Translations under genes and position numbers: made by a program
Shown: positions 35,319-39,692 of the stretch, in pieces
How the letters are laid out: every line of letters begins with the position of its first letter
Numbering within the stretch: the stretch's first letter is position 1
NCBI GenBank assembly: GCA_019911805.1
Contig: JAIOJV010000100.1
Coordinates: 1 to 39,692 of the forward strand
Direction: 5' to 3'
Origin: Gammaproteobacteria bacterium
GTDB lineage: Bacteria; Pseudomonadota; Gammaproteobacteria; Thiohalobacterales; Thiohalobacteraceae
Length of the DNA: 39,692 bases
Notes under the pieces: generated by a model
What the model was told of the DNA's origin: nothing
The model's database searches: none
What the model saw: only the letters and a program-made list of their open reading frames with translations

Positions 35319-36629
35319 TCAGGCGTCGCGCTGGAACACCAGTTTCCCACCCACCAGGGTGTGTGTGACCTGCCCTTTCAATTCCCAACCCAGGAACGGG
35401 GTGTTCTGGCCCGCGCTGCGGAGCGTCTCGGCTGCCACCCGCCAGGGGCGCTCCGGATCGATCACCACGATATCGGCACGCTTGCCGACGGACAGACTGC
35501 CGACACCCTGCGCCTCCAGTCCGAGGATGCGCGCCGGGCCGATGGTCAGGCGTTCGATGACGTCGGTCAGCGTCAGCAGGTTCTCGTCGATCAGGCGCAG
35601 CGCCAGGGACAACAGCGTATCGAGGCCGGAGATGCCGGGCTCGGTCGACGGGAAGGGTGCGAGCTTGGCATCGGCCTCGTGCGGCTGGTGGTCGGCGCAG
35701 AGCGCGCTGAGCGTACCCCGCGCCAAGCCGGCGCGCAGCGCATCGCGGTCGCGGATGGTACGCAGTGGCGGCTGCACGTGGCACTGGGCGTTGAAGCCGA
35801 CGAGGTCCATGTCGGTGAGAAACAGATACGGGATGGCGACATCCGCCGTCACCGGCAGGCCGTCGTGCTGGGCTCGCGCGACCATCTGGACGGCGCGGGC
35901 CGTGGACAGCCGACAGAAATGCGTGCGCACCCCCGTGTGTTCGACCAGCGCCAGGTCGCGGGCGACGGCGGCGGTCTCGGCCGCCGCGGGGATGGCCGGC
36001 AGGCCCATGCGCGTGGTGATGGCGCCCTCGTGTGCGCAGCCGTCGTTGACCAGCCAATGGTCCTCGGCATGGATGAATACGGTGGCGCCGAAGCTCGCCG
36101 CGTATTCGAAGGCGCGCCGCTGGACCTGCGAATTGGCCATCGGCCGCCGTGCGTTGCTGAGTCCGCAACAGCCGGCCTGCTGCAGCGCCGCCGCCTCACT
36201 CAGCCGCTCGCCACCGAGACCCTGGGTGAGGGCACCCAGGGTGACCACGCGCGAGTAGCCGGCCTGATCGGTGCGCTGGCGGATCAATTCCACGACGGCG
36301 GGCGTGTCGATGACGGGGTCGGTGTCCGGTGGACAGCACAGGGTCGTGATACCACCGGCGGCGGCCGCGCGCGTTTCGGATTCGATGGTTGCCTTGTGTT
36401 CCTGGCCAGGTTCGCGCAGGTGCGCGCTGAGTTCCACCAGACCCGGGCAGACGATCCGCCCGCGTGCATCGATCTCGGCGTCGGCGCTGAAGTTCGGCGG
36501 TGCCGTGTCGATGCCGACGATCTTGCCGCGCTGCACGAACAGGTCGGCTGTCCGGTCCACACCGTTGGATGGGTCGATGACGCGGCCACCGCGGATCACG
36601 AAGGCCACGCGTTTGCGCAGCGCAATCAT
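35319..36629 (-). CDS. Non-catalytic dihydroorotase-like protein (PyrC')
   Basis: Type I dihydroorotase fold, 436 residues, but with a damaged active site. The first metal motif DxHxH reads ELSAH (66-70), so one His is Ser. The SDDG aspartate region reads SNAR (158-161), and HICHVST reads HFCRLST (His replaced by Arg at 240). The His in FIHAED (187) and Asp in ADHQPH (313) remain. With three of five ligands gone it should be inactive, like Pseudomonas PyrC', which is needed to assemble aspartate transcarbamoylase. It overlaps pyrB by 4 bases (ATGA), as expected for a PyrB partner. The active dihydroorotase must be elsewhere. Confidence 0.92.
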   Translation of the reverse strand: MIALRKRVAFVIRGGRVIDPSNGVDRTADLFVQRGKIVGIDTAPPNFSADAEIDARGRIVCPGLVELSAHLREPGQEHKATIESETRAAAAGGITTLCCPPDTDPVIDTPAVVELIRQRTDQAGYSRVVTLGALTQGLGGERLSEAAALQQAGCCGLSNARRPMANSQVQRRAFEYAASFGATVFIHAEDHWLVNDGCAHEGAITTRMGLPAIPAAAETAAVARDLALVEHTGVRTHFCRLSTARAVQMVARAQHDGLPVTADVAIPYLFLTDMDLVGFNAQCHVQPPLRTIRDRDALRAGLARGTLSALCADHQPHEADAKLAPFPSTEPGISGLDTLLSLALRLIDENLLTLTDVIERLTIGPARILGLEAQGVGSLSVGKRADIVVIDPERPWRVAAETLRSAGQNTPFLGWELKGQVTHTLVGGKLVFQRDA

Positions 36630-37609
36630 GCGCCGGCTTCCGCGGTAGAGACCTTCTGCCGCATGGCCATGGACATGATTGCCATGCGCACGGCGATACC
36701 ATGGGTGACCTGTTCGAGGATCACCGAATGCGGTCCGTCGGCAACCTGTGAATCCATTTCCACACCGCGGTTGATCGGGCCGGGGTGCATCACCGTGACA
36801 TCCGGCTGGGCCAGATCCAAACGCTTCTGGGTCAGCCCGAACAGCCGGAAATATTCGTGTTCACTGGGTAACAAGGCGCCCTGCATGCGTTCGCGCTGCA
36901 GGCGCAGCATCATGATGACGTCCACATCCTTGATGCCTTCTTCGAGATTGTGGAAGACATGCACGCCCAGCGTCGTGGCATCCGCCGGGGTCAGGGTGCG
37001 CGGTGCCACTACGCGTACTTCGCCCGTATTGAGGATGTTGAGCGCATGGATCTGCGAGCGCGCCACGCGTGAATGCAGGATGTCACCGACGATGGCGACA
37101 CGCAGTCGGCCGAACTCCGGCCCTTTCACACGGCGGATGGTGAACATGTCCAGCATGGCTTGTGTCGGGTGGGCATGACGACCATCGCCGGCGTTGATGA
37201 CGCTGATGTGCGGGGCCACATGCCGGGCGATGAAGTGTGCCGCACCCGACTCGCCATGGCGGACCACGAACATATCGATGTGCATGGCCTCCAGGTTGCG
37301 CAGGGTATCGAGCAGGGTCTCGCCCTTGATCGCGCTGGAGGCATCGATGTTGATGTTGAGTACGTCGGCCGACAGGCGCTTGGCTGCCAGCTCGAAGGTG
37401 GTACGGGTACGGGTGCTGGCCTCGAAGAACAGGTTGACGATGGTCTTGCCGCGCAGCAGCGGGACCTTCTTGACGGTCTGTTCGGTCACGCCGGAAAAGG
37501 ATTCGGCGGTGTCCAGGATATCCGTCACCAGCTGGTGGCCGAGACCCTCGATGCTCAGAAAGTGGCGCAGCCGGCCGTGGGCGTCTACTTGCAGGCTACC
37601 GGACTTCAT
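36626..37609 (-). CDS. pyrB: Aspartate carbamoyltransferase catalytic subunit
   Basis: Joins carbamoyl phosphate and aspartate, the committed step of pyrimidine synthesis. The 327-residue product has the phosphate motif [51 protein letters not shown] and [11 protein letters not shown]. It overlaps pyrR upstream and PyrC' downstream by 4 bases each. No pyrI regulatory gene is present, consistent with a PyrB-PyrC' complex. The N-terminal extension (about 15 residues) is usual in this class. Confidence 0.98.
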   Translation of the reverse strand: MKSGSLQVDAHGRLRHFLSIEGLGHQLVTDILDTAESFSGVTEQTVKKVPLLRGKTIVNLFFEASTRTRTTFELAAKRLSADVLNINIDASSAIKGETLLDTLRNLEAMHIDMFVVRHGESGAAHFIARHVAPHISVINAGDGRHAHPTQAMLDMFTIRRVKGPEFGRLRVAIVGDILHSRVARSQIHALNILNTGEVRVVAPRTLTPADATTLGVHVFHNLEEGIKDVDVIMMLRLQRERMQGALLPSEHEYFRLFGLTQKRLDLAQPDVTVMHPGPINRGVEMDSQVADGPHSVILEQVTHGIAVRMAIMSMAMRQKVSTAEAGA

Positions 37610-38112
37610 GCGGGTTTCTGCAGCTCCAGAATGAGCGGCCCTGGCCCGGTGAGTTTGACATGCTCTCGGGGCCCGAGCTCCATGTGGCGGCCGACGACGT
37701 TGGCCTCGATGGGCAGCTCCCGGCCGCTGCGTTCGACCAGTACGGCGAGCACGATGGTCGCCGGCCGGCCATAGTCGAACAGTTCGTTGAGTGCGGCGCG
37801 GATGGTGCGACCGGTATGGAGCACGTCATCGACCAGGATGATGTTGCGGTCGTCGAGGTCGAAGGGCAGGTCCGACGGCCGAACCTGGGGATTCATACCG
37901 ATGCGGGTGAAGTCGTCGCGGTAGAAGGAGATGTCCAGGCTGCCGAGCGGCACCTGCAGGCCGAGGCGCTGGTGCAGGCGCTCTGCGACCCAGACGCCAC
38001 CAGTGTGGATGCCGACCATGGCCGGATCCTCGAGTCCGCGTGACTTGATCAGCTCGCGCAGCTGGGCGGCGGTAATGTCCAGCAGCGCCTCGACCTCGTT
38101 GGTGTTCGCCAT
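37606..38112 (-). CDS. pyrR: PyrR regulator / uracil phosphoribosyltransferase
   Basis: Product of 168 residues of the PyrR family with the PRPP motif [28 protein letters not shown] and [17 protein letters not shown]. In Gram-positive bacteria PyrR binds pyr mRNA; in gammaproteobacteria it may act as a transcription regulator of pyrimidine genes and weak uracil phosphoribosyltransferase. I see no obvious attenuator in the short gap before it. It lies 3 bp after ruvX and overlaps pyrB. Confidence 0.97.
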   Translation of the reverse strand: MANTNEVEALLDITAAQLRELIKSRGLEDPAMVGIHTGGVWVAERLHQRLGLQVPLGSLDISFYRDDFTRIGMNPQVRPSDLPFDLDDRNIILVDDVLHTGRTIRAALNELFDYGRPATIVLAVLVERSGRELPIEANVVGRHMELGPREHVKLTGPGPLILELQKPA

Positions 38113-38115
38113 GCC

Positions 38116-38577
38116 TCAGTCTCCTTGACTGTCCAGCCAATCTTGCAGAATCACCTGCGCCGCGACCTGGTCGGTGGCGCCGGATCCAGGCAGTCTACCA
38201 GCATGTTCCCGCAACCACTGCTCCGCCGTGTGCGAACTGAGCCGCTCGTCGTGCAGGAACACCGGCAGATGGAAGCGGCCCTCCAGGCGGCGGGCGAAGC
38301 GCTGCGCGGCGTGTGTGACCTCGCTGGCGGTGTCGTCCAGGTGTAGCGGCAGGCCCACCACCAGGGCGTCCGGGCGCCAGGTCTCGAGCAGGTGCGCGAT
38401 CTGCGTCCAATCCGGCTGACCGTCACGGGCGGTCAGCGTCGTCAGGGCGGTGGCTGTGCCGGTGATGCGCTGCCCGACGGCGACGCCGATGCGGCGTTGT
38501 CCGAAATCGAACCCCAGCAACGTCTGCGGCGCAGCGGCGGCGGTCACGGCAGCGGCGGCACGCCCGGTCTCAGGCAT
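38116..38577 (-). CDS. ruvX: Holliday-junction resolvase-like YqgF (RuvX)
   Basis: RNase-H-like nuclease family needed for 16S rRNA 5' processing in some bacteria. The 153-residue product has LLGFDFGQRRIGVAVG, VVGLPLHLDDTAS, LHDERLSSHTAEQ and the C-terminal DQVAAQVILQDWLDSQ. The first about 18 residues are Ala-rich and not conserved, so a downstream start is possible, but the ATG at 38577 overlaps the algH stop by 8 bases. It lies in the usual algH-ruvX-pyrR order. Confidence 0.96.
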   Translation of the reverse strand: MPETGRAAAAVTAAAAPQTLLGFDFGQRRIGVAVGQRITGTATALTTLTARDGQPDWTQIAHLLETWRPDALVVGLPLHLDDTASEVTHAAQRFARRLEGRFHLPVFLHDERLSSHTAEQWLREHAGRLPGSGATDQVAAQVILQDWLDSQGD

Positions 38578-39133
38578 GCCCCTTGTCGCCGGACAGCAGG
38601 TTGAGATCCACGCCCAGCAGGGCGGCGGCGGCCTCCCAACGTCGCGACACCGGGGTGTCGAACAGGACCTCGGTCGAGGCCGGCCCGCTCAGCCAGGCGT
38701 TTTCGGCCATTTCCCGCTCCAACTGCCCGGCGCCCCAGCCGGCATAGCCGAGCGCGACCAGGGCGCGCCTGGGTCCGCGGCCGGCGGCCATGGCGGCCAG
38801 GATATCCTGGGACGCGGTCACGCCGATGGTGGCGTCGATTTGCAACGTCGCCTCCCAGTCGCCCAGCGGCTCGTGGAGGACGAAACCGCGTTCCGTCTGG
38901 ACCGGCCCCCCCTGAAACACAGGGTGCCGGGCCGTGTCGGGATCGATCTCTTCGACTTCCATGTGCGCCAGGATTTCGCCGAGTTGCATGTCCAGCGGAC
39001 GGTTGATGATCAGACCCATGGCGCCGTCGGCATCGTGCTCGCAGATGAAAGTGACGGTGTGGAAAAAGTTCGGGTCTGCCAGCGCCGGCATGGCGATCAG
39101 GAAGTGGTTGGTGAGGTACTGGGGTGCGTCCAT
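38570..39133 (-). CDS. algH: UPF0301 family protein AlgH/YqgE
   Basis: Product of 187 residues with the family pattern: YLTNHFLIAMPALADPNFFH, VTFICEHDADGAMGLIINRP, VFQGGPVQTERGFVLH and LVALGYAGWGAGQLEREMAE (split by the preceding RRA). AlgH is linked to alginate regulation in Pseudomonas, but its biochemical role is not settled. It is followed by ruvX and preceded by the tonB-like gene. Confidence 0.97.
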   Translation of the reverse strand: MDAPQYLTNHFLIAMPALADPNFFHTVTFICEHDADGAMGLIINRPLDMQLGEILAHMEVEEIDPDTARHPVFQGGPVQTERGFVLHEPLGDWEATLQIDATIGVTASQDILAAMAAGRGPRRALVALGYAGWGAGQLEREMAENAWLSGPASTEVLFDTPVSRRWEAAAALLGVDLNLLSGDKGHA

Positions 39134-39195
39134 GCACGCTAGTATCGGGCAGGCGCGGGGCAGGCCGCAAGGTCGGCCGCGTGACGGAGGCGGGT

Positions 39196-39692
39196 TCAGC
39201 GCCGGGTGGACAGGCCCTGGTGGTTGAGGAACTCCCAGGTGCGGGTGATATCGAGGATGTCGGTTTCCTTGCGGATCTCCGGTGGCAAGGGAGCGAAGGG
39301 CGCGGCCAGTTCCACAATGCGCACGGCCGCGTCGTCCAGCACCTTGTGTCCGGAGGAGTGCAGGATACGGATGCTGCGCACCCCGCCGTCCACGTTGAGA
39401 GACACCTGCAGCATCAGGCTGCCGGAGATGCCCTGGCGGCGCGCCTCGTCGGGGTAATTCAGGTTGCCGACGCGCTCGACCTTCGCGACCCAGTCACTCA
39501 TGTAGGTGGCATACTTGAATTCGCGGGTACGCGCCGATATGAATTTCTGGCGTGGCCGCTGGGCGTAGGCCTGCTGCGCCTGGCGCAGCTGCGCATCGAG
39601 GTTGGCCAGTTCCAGGCTGCGGTTGATGAGTTCCGCCGCAGACACCGGTTTGGGCGGCTCCGGCGTCGGCGCCGCCTCCGCCGTGTGCACCC
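39196..39692 (-). CDS. tonB: TonB-family protein, C-terminal part (cut by window edge)
   Basis: The last 165 or so residues of an energy transducer that couples the inner-membrane proton gradient to outer-membrane receptors. A Pro-rich stretch (APTPEPPKPV) and a helical linker (SLELANLDAQLRQAQQAYAQ) lead to the TonB C-terminal domain: WVAKVERVGNLNYPDEARRQ, GSLMLQVSLNVDGGVRSIRI, SSGHKVLDDAAVRIVELAAP and the end TWEFLNHQG. The transmembrane anchor is beyond 39692. In Pseudomonas the same place holds a tonB-like gene next to algH. Confidence 0.92.
   Translation of the reverse strand, partial: VHTAEAAPTPEPPKPVSAAELINRSLELANLDAQLRQAQQAYAQRPRQKFISARTREFKYATYMSDWVAKVERVGNLNYPDEARRQGISGSLMLQVSLNVDGGVRSIRILHSSGHKVLDDAAVRIVELAAPFAPLPPEIRKETDILDITRTWEFLNHQGLSTRR

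Overview
The window is ordinary chromosomal DNA from a high-GC gammaproteobacterium. By eye it is roughly two-thirds G+C, and every gene family is proteobacterial. The gene order repeats three blocks I recall from Pseudomonas aeruginosa: mutM / ggt-ferredoxin-coaD; rpmG-rpmB-radC-coaBC-dut-algC-argB with pyrE next to a Crc/ExoIII-type gene; and proC-yggS-pilT-pilU ... pyrC'-pyrB-pyrR-ruvX-algH-tonB. Several families (DUF4426, DUF4124, the dynamin-like GTPase) and the intergenic repeats suggest a Chromatiales/Ectothiorhodospiraceae-type relative rather than Pseudomonas itself. That placement is inference.

Layout. 1-7.3 kb: DNA repair (mutM), a Rieske-fold membrane-anchored protein that has lost all its cluster ligands, a DUF2784 membrane protein, a fused aldolase/short-chain dehydrogenase, a 186-bp tandem duplication, gamma-glutamyltransferase, a 2[4Fe-4S] ferredoxin and coaD. 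7.3-10.8 kb: a BON-domain periplasmic protein, a spermidine-synthase-like methyltransferase-fold protein and an EAL-HDOD protein. 10.8-17.5 kb: ribosomal proteins L33 and L28, radC, coenzyme A and dUTP metabolism, a long membrane-anchored AlgC-type phosphohexomutase and argB. 17.9-27.2 kb: DUF4124, two TauE-like transporters, a diguanylate cyclase, the divergent pyrE and exonuclease III genes, DUF4426, a large dynamin-like GTPase, yggU, yggT and proC. 27.3-30.4 kb: yggS and the twitching ATPases pilT and pilU. 30.4-35.3 kb: an apparent accessory block with a stand-alone PyrK-like flavoprotein, a pirin-YceI-cytochrome b561 cluster and a divergent LysR regulator. 35.3-39.7 kb: the pyrimidine operon with a pseudo-dihydroorotase, then ruvX, algH and the 3' part of a tonB-like gene cut by the window edge.

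The most distinctive non-coding signal is a family of nested palindromic elements in the gaps. Their arms are built from short tandem motifs (CACGGAAR, CCGCAAAGGACG, and the heptamer GGCGTGA/GGCGTTA). The motifs are layered in a consistent order from outside to inside around variable cores. One copy has a perfect 47-bp inverted repeat around two REP-like double hairpins. Some copies reach into genes: the argB and pirin stop codons lie in the heptamer arrays, and the last residues of Ggt are encoded by another repeat. No rRNA, tRNA, CRISPR array, prophage or transposase gene was seen.
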